A stretch of DNA of 64,000 nt from NCBI GenBank assembly GCA_963920705.1, contig OY987230.1, positions 15,711,320 through 15,775,319 of the forward strand, given 5' to 3'. This DNA comes from Odiellus spinosus. Lineage: Eukaryota > Arthropoda > Arachnida > Opiliones > Phalangiidae. Under the pieces are notes generated by a model. That model did no database searches and was not told where the DNA came from. It saw nothing but the letters and a program-made list of their open reading frames with translations. Below, piece by piece: positions 32,487 through 42,835 of this stretch. The number at the start of each line of letters is the position of its first letter. The first letter of the stretch is position 1. A program made the translations under genes and the position numbers.

Positions 32487-34160
32487 GTTTAAAACAAAAC
32501 GTTCTCTGTAGGAAAAAAATAAAAATTATGAAAAATTCAGATTATATAATAATTACGAATAAAAACTAATAATCGGGTTTTTTCTATAGTTCCTTAGAAA
32601 CTATTCAGTATGAATATAAGCCATAAAATAAAATAAAAAGCCCCTCTTTGCAGAACGGAAGTTTCCTGTAAATCTAACCCTGAATCTGACCATTAAAAAG
32701 ACATTACTTGGGAATCCATCCTTTCCATTATAAACCCTTTAGTAAGCAATTTTTTTCTCCTCTGTAGGACAGATTGTTAGAGGTTTAAGAGATCGAAAGC
32801 TTAGAAAATTAAACCACCCTAAATTCTACGCTTGTTAGAATCATTGAGGTTTGTAAAAGCATATAAATATAGACACAAAAGTCTATTAATTTACTCTATA
32901 AAAGTAAATAACGACCCTTAGCTTAATGCTATCAGGAAAGGTTCAAGAAAATGTACCGGCAGATTCTGATTCGAGACACTCTAGCGGTAGAAGTCGGTGT
33001 AAATAGTGAAATCGGAAGCGCCTCTCATTGGAGAAATTCTGGAATTGGGGGGGGGGGGGGAAGATAGCCAAGCGCGGCCCGCCTAAATTCCTTCCCTCTC
33101 TCTGGACTCAAAATATCGAGCCAGACAGGGGTGATGACTTTTTTGGCTAATTTTAGGTGATGGGCTAGTACCGTTTTACCTGGCCCTTTGCTGATATTAA
33201 GCTACTGGACGTTGTTTACTTTTATGGAATAAAATGATAAACTTTTGATAGACATAAAAGGAGAAAACATATCTAGCTTTGCGTCTGCTCTAAGGTTTTG
33301 AATTGTATTACACAATACTGTCCAAATAAGTCTAAATAAAATTTCATAACGTACAAAGAAATAGGCTTAATAAGACTTGGCTCTTTTTATAAGAGATTGT
33401 TCAGAAAATTCTAACAGATTCTGGTCTTATGAATGTTTTGTCTGGTCTATCTTTGCTACCCATAAAAACGACGGATCGTGGGGAAAAAAGTACAAAATAT
33501 TGTCTATTTAGCGTTTCTGGTCACGCGCGGAGAATAGCCCCCTTTCGCATTTTGATTCAAAGCCAAATTCAGTCACAGATTTCAACACTTTTATAGCAAT
33601 CCAAATAAAAGTATTGTAGCATTTTGGAAAAAAACGTTAAAAACCATTCAAAATATATATTCATATGTCGTAAAAAGGTTGAAGCAACAACAAAAAATAA
33701 TGATAATAATAATAATAAATATATGGAAACTAAAATCCATCACTAGGGTCGCGCAATCTTCCTCCAAATAGTCCTTACTTCCGTATAAAAATTGTTGTTA
33801 AAGTATACATTCAGGTTTTGTCGAATTTAGACCAAATAAATGTAAAACTCCTTTTTATATTGGACTATTTGGTCAGGAAGGAATTTTTACAATTCGGATA
33901 ATTTTGCACCAAATTTGAAGATTTTTCTCTAAATTCGCAGGCGTGATGGGAATTTTTTTGAAAGATATTTTTCAGATTTAAATTTTTTTAAAAATTTGGA
34001 GTATGTGTTTTAAATAATGTGGAAAAACGAAAAATAAAACCCACCAAAAATAGTGATAGCACCACTTTAAAAATAACATGTTAGTACTATTAATTTTACA
34101 ATTAACGGTATATTTGAATTGAACTTTTCACGAAAAGGATACGTCAAAAAAATCAATAAT
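32487..34160. other. Unassigned stretch with G14 run and AAT repeats
   Basis: Fourteen consecutive G lie at 33047-33060 and a short (AAT)n run at about 33700-33718. An inverted pair CCAAATAGTCC / GGACTATTTGG sits at about 33758 and 33864. A J-like end (GATAGCACCACTTTAA) ends near 34073. No gene was seen. Confidence 0.45.
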
Positions 34161-34443
34161 GCTACGGTCACACTAGCATTTCTTAATCAATTTGAAACTG
34201 TAAAATCAAACCGATATTCAAATCGCCAGGAATCGTTTTAAGCGTCACGCGTTCACGCATTATCTTTATAAATCGATTTATTGTAGCTTCATCTATCGGT
34301 TGTTGAAACCGAATCGGTATGAAACTGGTTCCCGAAGCAGTTTCGAGAAATCGAATCAAATTGAATCGGTTTATCGTTCACGCGACTCTATCAAACGTTT
34401 TGAAACAGTTTAAATCGATTTCAAGGTCTAGTATGAACGCGGC
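34161..34443 (+). mobile_element. Family B MITE, copy 3 (uninterrupted)
   Basis: About 283 bp from GCTACGGTCACACTAGCATT to GGTCTAGTATGAACGCGGC. The ends pair as GCTACGGTCACACTAG and GCCGCGTTCATACTAG. It shows the order of B without the B-prime insert: CCGATATTCAAATCGCCAGG, AGCGTCACGCGTTCACGC, CTTCATCTATCGG, CTGGTTCCCGAAGCAGTTTC. Non-coding. Confidence 0.82.
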
Positions 34444-34939
34444 TTCAGTAAAACATCAATAAACAAAATAAGTATGGATTCTTCCTTTGAGTTTAGAAGC
34501 GATTCAAGTTAATCCGGAAATTATTACTAATAGAAAAGAAAGAGGATTTTGGGAAAAAAATGAATTTTTTTCTCTCTTTCGCAATTTATTTTTGGCGATA
34601 AAAATGAGTTTTTTTGGCGCCATTGACGTTGGAGTCAGGTAGTGAAGCTTTCTTTCGCGGTCACGTTCGTTTTTTACAGCGTTCGTGCAGGTGTCAAACC
34701 TCGACGACCACGTCGAGTATTAATAACCTCACGTTTAGAACCTACATTATATTATATTAAGATTATAAGCCATACCAACACAGCTAGAGCCTATAATTGG
34801 CAATCCGTGTTAGCGCTGAAGATAAAATTCGCGTAAAAAATATATTACGGTGAAAAAAATGTAACATTAAGCACAATTTTATCTGTCGAGATGGTTTAAA
34901 CATAGAATGAAGCGATGGAACAATCGATATTCCATATAA
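34444..34939. other. Segment between two inverted B copies
   Basis: About 500 bp framed by B copy 3 (plus) and B copy 4 (minus). It holds a 64-codon GTG-started frame (34642-34836) with no recognised domain. It could be captured DNA within a composite pair of B elements, or simply the space between two insertions. Confidence 0.4.
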
Positions 34940-35079
34940 ACCGCGTTCATACTAGGCCTTGGAATCGATTTAAACCGTTTGAAACCGTTTCGCTAGAGTC
35001 GTGGGAACAGGAAACCGTCTTTTATCGAAACGATTTGATTCGATTTCTCGAAACTGCTTCGGGAACCAGTTTCATACCT
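34940..35079 (-). mobile_element. Family B MITE, copy 4, truncated by an A fragment
   Basis: Reverse-complement B from CCGCGTTCATACTAGGCCTT through CGAAACTGCTTCGGGAACCA to TTTCATACC. It breaks there and continues straight into family A sequence. The far half of B is missing. Confidence 0.78.
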
Positions 35080-35325
35080 GGTAAGCTTTAAATTGATTTT
35101 TAGTTTAATATTTGTTTGTAAAATTTTTTACTGGTGGATTAGGCCTATAAGGAATTGATACTTTTTTTAGACGAGGCGTAACTAGCCGGTTTAATCAGAT
35201 TTAACCGTGGTTTAATCACAATTAACCGAGGTTTATTGAACTTAGAAGTTAGATGTGGTTTAATGTAATTAAACCACGGCTAATTACGCCTCGTCTGAAG
35301 AGGGTATAATTAGGTTGCATTGTCC
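35080..35325 (+). mobile_element. Family A right-arm fragment carrying a D insertion
   Basis: GGTAAGCTTTAAATTGATTT, TTTACTGGTGGATTAGGCCT and AAGGAATTGATA are the right arm of A. After a 144-bp D element the A end resumes as ATTAGGTTGCATTGTCC. Confidence 0.75.
35161..35304. mobile_element. Family D MITE, copy 1 (probable TA TSD), inside A
   Basis: Inverted ends CTTTTTTTAGACGAGGCG and, from the other side, CCCTCTTCAGACGAGGCGTA. Internal mirrored AACCGTGGTTTAAT and ATTAAACCACGG. TA stands on both sides, and the A sequence is contiguous when the element is removed. The same ends occur at 59055-59165. Confidence 0.8.
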
Positions 35326-35852
35326 TAACAAATAGCGCATGCTCAGTTTTGAAAAAATAGGAGTGTGAACAGGACTCGCGATATATTAGTATTTAAAAAT
35401 TCACAGTTAAATTCAGTGTTAGGATATATTTTTTCTAAAATTCGGTCTGTACTCTAGAAAAATCTAATTCAAGCCAGATTAATTAAAAAGTTTCCCCATT
35501 TTCGAGTAGAGAGAAATTGTCTTATTAAAGTTTTTCTTTTTTTTTTTGTTCGCTTTAAACCTACGCAAATCGGGGTTTCATTTACGTTTCCGATGTCACA
35601 CGGTTTTGGCGGGGTGATCTTTTTTGGTTTTTCTCGAGGTTTCTCTTTTCTCTGAAATATTTTTTTAATTAAAGTGAAAGGTTACGCTTCGACGAATAAA
35701 AGCTCGTGGATATAAATTAAGAAAATTCTGTTCTCGACTCAGAGAACTAGAAATGACTAATATATTAAATATTTCAAAGTTTTTGGGATTGAATATTTTT
35801 AAAGTCAAGAGGTTACTCATTTTTAAACGATTTCCAAATGGACCTTTGAGGT
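35326..35852. other. Unassigned AT-rich stretch
   Basis: No gene or repeat was recognised. The 81-codon minus-strand frame here runs into the following repeat array. Confidence 0.4.
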
Positions 35853-36610
35853 ATGTACCCATTTCGCCCAAAATATTTCGCCCAAAATGATCTATTCCCA
35901 TTTCGCCCAAGGCATTTTTTGCCCAAAATTATCTATTCCCATTTCGCCCAATCCTACTTTGCCCAATCGCTTTATCATTTGGCCCTAAATTATCTCTTCC
36001 CATTTTGCCCAAACTAAAAATTCCTTTTCTCAATTCGCCCAATCCCAATTTGCCCAATCGTTTTATCAGTTAGCCTAGAATTATCTATTCCCATTTCGCC
36101 CAACCCAAAAATTTCTCTTCCCTTTTCGCCTAAAACGATTAAAGCTTAAATCTTTTAAAATTTAAAGTCTTAGTAGGCCAAAAAAGTGACTTTTATTTAG
36201 GTTAGGTTAGGTTAGGTTAGGTTAGGTTGGGGGGAAAAAAGTGGAAAAATGTGACTTGGGCAAAATGAGATTGGTCCAAATCACAATTGGGCGAAACGAG
36301 ATTGGGCGAGAAGACATTAGGCCAAATGGGAATTGGGCCAAATGGGAATTGGGCCAACGGGAATTGGGCGAAAAGAAATTGGGCCAAATGGGATTTGGGC
36401 AATTGGGCGAAACGAGATTGGGCGAGAAGACATTAGGCCAAATGGGAATTGGGCCAAATGGGAATTGGGCCAACGGGAATTGGGCGAAAAGAAATTGGGC
36501 GAAATGGGAATTGGGCGAAATGAAATTGTGCGAAAAGAAACTGGGCGAAATGGGAATTGAGCGAAATGAAATTGGGCGAAAATAAATTGGGCGAAATGGG
36601 GGTAGACCGA
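35853..36610. repeat. Irregular two-armed tandem array (CCCATTTCGCCCAA)
   Basis: The left arm (35853-36133) repeats CCCATTTCGCCCAA at irregular spacing. The right arm (36241-36610) holds the reverse complement, TTGGGCGAAATGGG, at 16-18 bp. In the right arm a 100-bp block is perfectly duplicated at 36285-36384 and 36401-36500 (116-bp period). Long open frames in several phases on both strands arise because the unit lacks stops. They encode low-complexity peptides and are not called as genes. The arms can pair with each other. Confidence 0.9.
36199..36230 (+). repeat. TTAGG pentamer run, six units
   Basis: (GGTTA)n stands between the two arms of the array. TTAGG is the telomere unit of many arthropods, but six units are too few to show more than an interstitial microsatellite. 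Confidence 0.85.
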
Positions 36611-37241
36611 ATTTGAGTAGCATTGTCGGAAAGATCGATAAAAAATAAATATATATGCCATAAAAGAGGGAATATTAACTTTTGATGTAATCAAGTTATT
36701 TTATTTGGTCTATTTGGTCGAATTCGTCTTCAATTTGAACTATTTTTAACCAAATTATAGAAGCTTTTCCTCATTGGGTAATCTTATATCTTTCGCTATC
36801 CTATATGGGAGCACATTGTAATGAAACGTAAAACAGACGTCACGCGTATTTAACAGTCGCGGGATCTTTTTTCCAATTTCTAAAGACCCGAATTCAACGA
36901 ATTGAATCAGATTCCATGTAAGACCGATTCAGAAAAATAAATCATTAGAAAGATACAGTGTATCACTTCTCCTATTATTTCTTTCTGTTATCATAAAACA
37001 GATTGCAGATTCACTTTAGGCGAAAATAATGCTTGCGTAATTACCTCGTAGTTAAACTAAAGAACTTCTATTGTTTTAATTAATAATAAATTAACAGAAC
37101 CCAAATGTTATCACGTGACCAAATTAATATAAAATGAAGTTTCAAGCGTTCCTAGTAAAACATTAATGCTAATTTCGGTTTCACTCTCACTTAATGCGGG
37201 GGTGAAAATGTTTTCCATATAAACGTGTTTTTTAATTTTTC
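36611..37241. other. Unassigned AT-rich stretch
   Basis: No repeat match or gene. It would be intron upstream of the weak exon candidate that follows. Confidence 0.4.
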
Positions 37242-37479
37242 AGGATATGTAGTAAATACGATGGGAGGTGGGAGGTACCAAAATAAAAAAAATAGACAAG
37301 GATTTATGGTTCCATTCTTAAAATGCGAGCGTGCGACGTGGACCAAGCTTACAAGGCGACACTTTGTGGATCACCCAGCTTTACGTGCAAATAAAACTGC
37401 TGCTTACACATTTATCATCCCAGCTTCCATATCTACCAAGCCTGGGCTAGGAGTCTGTAGAGAACCTTTACAGCCATAA
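37242..37479 (+). CDS. Weak candidate terminal exon, function unknown
   Basis: An acceptor with a T-rich tract (TTTTTTAATTTTTCAG) precedes an open frame that reads GYVVNTMGGGRYQNKKNRQG, contains HFVDHPALRANKTAAYTF, and stops at TAA in 37477-37479. An ATG lies at 37261. An AATAAA at about 37711 could serve as poly-A signal. Composition is more balanced than its surroundings. No family is recognised, no donor or upstream partner is identified, and it may well be chance. Confidence 0.22.
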
Positions 37480-39086
37480 TGTTTTATCTCGGAACTTTAA
37501 AGTAAATGCTATTAACCACATTTTAAAACATATAGAAATCTTACAAACGTTGCATTACTTCGAATCTGCTTGAAGGTCTTGACCTTTACAAATATGTGGG
37601 CAATCTTGTGCTAGTTAGACTAGGAGGCGGGACCTAGGGTTTCCTAAAATTTGTATGGCCCAACTAAAATGTTTGGCTGCCCAATTAATTTGAATTTCAA
37701 ATAAGTTTTCAATAAAGGGGCTACAAACATTCCGCTCCTCTTACCCAGCTTTCCCTTCTTTGCAGGGTTGCCAGTAGCTTGTTAGCGCAGTTCTGAACGA
37801 ATCAGTTCCATAATTGAAGTGCTCGCTTTTCTCCATGCTTTTGTTTACGCTCACAAGTGGCTTACAACACTGGGAGACCGATATTTAACCCCTTTAGCGA
37901 AAAATATGCATTGCCAATTGATAGGTAAGGTTAAGTTAGCTTTTTAACGCAATTCACTTCCGTCGATAATTTTTAAGTCGATGACTTGGACCCAAATCTC
38001 CAGATCCGATCAGTTTCAAACAATATACCTTCATAATTGGAGATACAACATTATTGCTAAAAAGATATTGCAAAAGTCCCAAGACAGAAACGCTGACGCC
38101 TGAAAAACTCGGTAGTGGGGGAAATGGAGCTCGAAGGGGGGCTAAAATTTCGCCCCCATCAACACCCCCAACTCCTCACTAACTCAGTCACATTTCTCTT
38201 TTCAAGGAGAGTACGTAAAATAGCCAAAAATAATAAAAAAATAAAACTTTGACTGATCTATGGATGGCAAGAGATTCTAACGTGAAAAATAGTTAATTTG
38301 CAATTCAAATTTTTCCACGAGGATGGGTGCATGAAGAAGTGGGGTTAAAATTGGATACCCCTATAAAGATCTAGTCAAAACCCGCTGGAGTTTACAGTCA
38401 GTACTTTAATAGGTTCCCCTCCCAACTCGAAGAGTAATATAATTAGTACCCAACTTTGCACGAGTAGAACATTCAAAACGAAAATTAATTCCATTTCTCC
38501 GCCCGCAGCTTGCTCCATAGGAATGATTTTTATACGTTGAAGGGAAAATATGACTCGAATTTCAATCTAGTTAGATTTATTTTTCAGAATCCTCATAGCA
38601 TACAACCTAATTTAGATATTTTAAGCAAAAAATCGACCAATCACGTGAACCAAATGGGCTTAGAATTCATTATTGAGGAAATAACTTCCGCACCAGCGTC
38701 AGATACTTATATTTTTCACCTCAGTGTCATCCCCCTTAGCGAGGGAATTACAGTATTCGCCATTGCACTCCCCACAATAAGGGAAGTTTCATAACGTCAC
38801 AGGTATGCTTTCCCCTTATTCGTTTACTATTCTAAAGTGACCAGCAGGACCTGCTTTCCCCCTTGACCCTTTGCATTCATTTCGGCCATTTAAGCCGTCG
38901 CTGTGGCTGTCATTGAGCGTGAACTTCACAGACAAATGATTACAATCCTCCCGCAATCAATTCTTTCACCCTGATCCCTTGTTGTGGCACAAAACAGGAT
39001 TATACGATACACATTTTCAGGAGTATATAAGTTACTATCTTCTGGGGAGAGGGGGTATGAAAAATTAAATATTGCGTAACAACAAA
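37480..39086. other. Unassigned stretch with orphan splice signals
   Basis: A very good acceptor (AGCTTTCCCTTCTTTGCAG, ending 37766) and a donor (GGTAAGG at about 37925) bracket 157 bp, but every frame is stopped, so no coding exon is called. A 94-codon open frame lies at 38510-38794 without recognisable domain. Confidence 0.4.
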
Positions 39087-39178
39087 AGCCAGGTTTACAC
39101 TAGAATTCTTTGAAACCGTTCTAAACCATTATGGAAAGGTCAAACTGTGAAATTTTTGGGTCAAAAAACTCCGATAAA
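39087..39178 (-). mobile_element. Family B-prime fragment
   Basis: GTTTACACTAGAATTCTTTG, AAACCGTTCTAAACC and GGTCAAACTGTGAAATTTTT match the end half of B-prime read in reverse. It supplies the uninterrupted sequence used to place the palindrome insertion at 29.7 kb. Confidence 0.7.
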
Positions 39179-40073
39179 ATATTAATTTTCGCATTTTAGC
39201 TCGCTATTACACAAATTAAATTCAAAGCTTTTCAACTCATCCTACTATAGTTTCCCTTGAGAAATCTCGAGAATGGCGTGCTAATATACTAAAGATTCGC
39301 CACGAGGCTTAAAAATTTGAAAATAATTATCACCGTCATGAATAATTAATTAACGGTCGAGATTGCGCGCTCTTAAGAGTTTTAAAAATTGCGTCGCTGG
39401 GGAAGCTTAAAAATGGGTTTATTTATTTTTTTTTTTTCTTCTGGTTTTCGCGAGTGCATGTACCCTTAATTTAGCGTGTATCTTTTGATTGAAGTTTTAG
39501 GCTGGCCCAAAATTACCTACACTTTTGGTTTCATAATATTATAAGCGAACTAGAAATAATTAAAATAATATTTTGAAGTACTAGAGAAGAGAATGAGAAT
39601 TTTGTGAATTTTAGATTAGGTTAGTTTTTTATTGAAAAGTGATAATTTAGACCCAAAATCACTTTTCATAATATGAAAATTCACTCACGAAAACTTTATC
39701 ACTCAAAATATCATTTTTATCAGGAGTTCGCTAAACTAAACGAGGTCTTATAGCTATGGGAATGAAAGTTACGTAGATTATATGATTTGCGAGAGTTGAA
39801 AAGGCTTAAAAATTGTCGTCTTAAAGGACAATTTAATATTTACGCCTCATTTAATTTAAACGAGGTTTAGGATAAATTTGGTTTTTGGACCGAGTTGCGG
39901 CATAGAGAATATAACTCTAATACAGTTCCCTTTGACAACAACCAGAGTTTACAATAAAGATAAAGATGTGCGGAAGAATACTTAATCCAGACTCGTACTG
40001 TGATGTGAAAACTAAAAATAGTTTTATTCAGGAAATGGTTTGAAGAAGGAAATTTGTGTGGCTAAGTTTTAGT
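39179..40073. other. Unassigned AT-rich stretch
   Basis: No gene. A decayed G-like right end (AAATTCAAAGCTTTTC, TAGTTTCCCTTGAG) may lie at 39215-39255. Confidence 0.4.
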
Positions 40074-40507
40074 TTAAAGGGAGATTGCAGTCCAAAGGAA
40101 TTTCTTTTGATTCCTTATCGTTTAAGTATAGACCTAACTCACTATTAATTTTTTTACAAACAATATTAAGCTAGAAATAAATTATTTTTAACTTTCTCAG
40201 AAAGTAGGCTTAACGATGATCTATTTAGAGTTTGATATCTGATCTTTTTAAATAGTCTTAGTTTCCTCTTCGCCCTCTCTTTAAGACTAATTTAAATAGT
40301 TTCACTCTCGGAATAAAACGCGTTATAACGACGAGATATCAAACTCTTATTGGATATCTGTTAAGCCTAATTCTTTCCGAATAAGTTAAAAATTTATTTT
40401 TAGTTTAATATTCATTTCTAAAAGTGGATTAATTAAAACCTATTTAAATGATATAAATCTATATAGAGAAATTCCTCATTGTCAGCTAGGATGCAGTCTA
40501 CCTTTAA
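40074..40507. mobile_element. Family A variant with a different core
   Basis: 434 bp with TTAA at both edges (40074-40077 and 40504-40507). The outer parts follow A (TTCCTTATCGTTTAAGTATA, GCTAGAAATAAATT, GTAGGCTTAAC; mirrored TTTTTAGTTTAATATTCATT). The inner palindrome is unrelated to the usual A core: GAGTTTGATATCTG on the left and GATATCAAACTCTT on the right. It looks like a sibling subfamily that kept transposase-binding ends and exchanged its centre. Confidence 0.8.
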
Positions 40508-40892
40508 TACTGCTCTTAGCTTCCAGTATGTTGCATTTCGCGATTTGAAAACCTATTTCCACTCCTCTTTTTCGATGTTAAAACGACCGTAGCGACAGTA
40601 TGTTTCGTATATTAAGGTTTTCTAGAAAATGGGGAGTGCCTTTTTCCCTAAAACTTTCTACCCCATAAAGTTGGTTTTCTCCACTAAGCCTCAAAAATAT
40701 TCCGCGACGTTTTAAGGAATTTTATTCAATTTAAAAAAAAAGGAGAAAACTTCAAAGAAGCTAATTTAGTCAACCGTTCCTTCAATTGCCCACTTAAGGA
40801 TTGAGTAATATATCGTATGAGAAGTCTAATTTTGTTCTTGATAGAGCATAGTTACTTATATTCATAGAAAGTTGACATCGACAACATTTTTT

Positions 40893-40945
40893 CCATATGA
40901 GGTTTAATATTATGTAAGAATCCGCCCCAGCTTTACGTATTGTTG
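40893..40945 (-). repeat. Family F motif, minus strand
   Basis: Read on minus: GGCGGATTCTTACATAATAT followed by TAAACCTCATATGG. It matches the F core. Confidence 0.65.
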
Positions 40946-42129
40946 AAACTTTTGCTCAAAAATCGTCATTTACCAATTGGAAAAGGTTTATTTATTTTTA
41001 TACACCTAAAGAAATGGTGTCTGCTATATAAAGTACTTTTTTTTTACACTTTGGGTGGAGATGAAATGAAATTTCTGTTGCAAATTACGACTAAAACCTT
41101 CAAAAAATTGGTTTAATACTGTTTAATTTTAGTTTTGGAACACCATAATCCCGAGTAATGTCAAAAAAGGTTAGGAATACTGATATTTTATTGAATTTCT
41201 AGAGATGAACGCAATGGTATAATTCTTAATCTGAACAAACGATTGGAAGATTGACAAAAAATAGTAGAAAATTTATTTTACAGCTCTATCTTGTTACCCC
41301 TTCATCTTGAACACGAAATATCTACTGTTTAAATCTTTTCACAGACGCATGAAGTGATTCAACCGTCTAGTCTGTCTTGTGCCTTGTACAGTGACATGAA
41401 AACGTTCCCTGTAGGTAGCGCTACATGCGCAGTGTGTGTCTTCTAATAATTTTGTTCATTGACTTCTCAACCGATTGTTCAAGTTACTTATCATACTATA
41501 GTTTAATTTCTACAAAACGAGACCATTTTCACGTTTTAGTGTGCAAGGCTGTAGTCAGGATTTAATTGGGGGTACGTAGGTTATATAGAAACTGCAAAAT
41601 TTTGGTTATGCCTTAGCTATCCCAAGTTTGGGAACCCTCGCTAATAATAGCCTAATATATATAAATATCCGCTATCGAGCCTGCAAATGATGTCATCAGA
41701 GGACATGACCATCTGCCATAAGAAATTGCTACACCCAAAGGCTCTTATCGCTGATATACAATAAAACAAAACCTGATGGGCCTCGAAACACTGAGCTGTG
41801 GTCCTTCGGGTCGTGAATATATACGTTTAAAACCCAGCTAGCAACCACAAAAGGACACAGCTAATATTACAGCCTCTATATATAAAACCACAATAATGCT
41901 GACAGACTATTCCCGATAAAATAATATCTGTCCTCTTAACAGCCATGAAACATTCAAGCCCATCTGGAAAAATAAATATAACGACTATAATCCCATACAT
42001 TTAAATATTTTTGAGCATATAGTGTAAGAAAATTAATCACATGTGCATATTCTAGTATTAAACCAAAAATAAAAAGATGCGGGCAATTTGGCATGTTGAG
42101 AAATCATAATTGTACTCTTTACGTGTACG
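40946..42129. other. Unassigned stretch
   Basis: No gene, RNA or recognised repeat. AT-rich, with a T run at about 41038-41045. Confidence 0.4.
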
Positions 42130-42134
42130 TCAAA

Positions 42135-42473
42135 CCAGAAGCCGATGAAACCCTCCTTTGAAGTCTATTACTCCCTGGTCTTGTCTACCCCTCTCTGTAT
42201 GTGTTAGTTTCAAAAAGCGCGATTCGTACGCCTCCTAACGGTAGATATATTTGGAGCGGGAGTTCGTCGAGCGAATATCTCTAGCAGCCTTGGAGTTCCT
42301 CAAAAAAACGGCGTCGTTTGTGGAGAGAGAGAATTTCCAATTTTCCGTAGACAGGGGGTATGAAGTAGGACCCCTCCGATCTCGTAAAATTGTGAATTTT
42401 ACCCATACAGAGAAGAGCCCTATATCGAACATTAGAGTAGTAGACTTCAAAGGAGGGTTTCATCTACTTCTGG
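42135..42473 (+). mobile_element. Family C MITE, copy 2 (TSD TCAAA)
   Basis: 339 bp in the same orientation as copy 1, flanked by perfect TCAAA (42130-42134 and 42474-42478). Left end CCAGAAGCCGATGAAACCCT; the right end carries two changes (CATCTACTTCTGG). Open frames on both strands (for example one containing SFVERENFQFSVDRG) persist across the three copies only because the element is conserved. They include stop and frame differences between copies. Confidence 0.92.
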
Positions 42474-42789
42474 TCAAACTAACTTCATCGGCGCTTTGAT
42501 CACGTGATAACATTACTACATACCGTTAAAGTTAATATGTCACGTTCTTCGTACGATTTCAATTAGAAAGTTTGAGAAATCGAACGAAAAACGTATACTT
42601 TTAGTTACCTTTTTACAATGCATCGGTGGTTCATTTGATTTCACATCAAACTCTATTCCACCTACAGTCCTACAAAACATTTTTTGTTTCTCTTTGGATA
42701 ATAATAGGCCTAAAGCAATATTGAAAGGCAAGGACGGTATAGAGGGATTGTTACGTACCTTGTTTCAACATCATTTTGCAAAACCAACG

Positions 42790-42835
42790 AAAACTTAGGC
42801 GGAATAATACATAATGTTAAACCTCATCGGCATAA
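42790..42835 (+). repeat. Family F motif
   Basis: TAGGCGGAATAATACATAAT followed by GTTAAACCTCATCGG matches the F core. Confidence 0.65.

Noticed and set aside
36199..36230. TTAGG run as a telomere or former chromosome end
   Set aside because: Only six units, flanked on both sides by an interspersed array. A microsatellite is the simpler reading.
36217..36694. Several overlapping 60-133-codon open frames with repeated FRPI / GNWAK motifs on both strands
   Set aside because: They follow from a short tandem unit without stop codons in either direction. The low-complexity peptides exist in several frames at once, which is a composition effect and not a gene.
37767..37923. Segment between a very strong acceptor and a GTAAGG donor
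   Set aside because: All three frames contain stops, so it cannot be a coding exon. A non-coding exon cannot be excluded but nothing else supports it.
38510..38794. 94-codon open frame preceded by an acceptor-like CTCCGCCCGCAG and followed by CAG then GTATGC
   Set aside because: The start is TTG, a stop codon intervenes before the donor, and no domain is seen. It would need transcript evidence.
42251..42499. Open frames recurring in all three family C copies (containing FVERENFQFSVDRG)
   Set aside because: The element itself is conserved at the DNA level and is palindromic, so frames recur on both strands. Copies differ by frame-changing events, and no start or transposase motif is shared.
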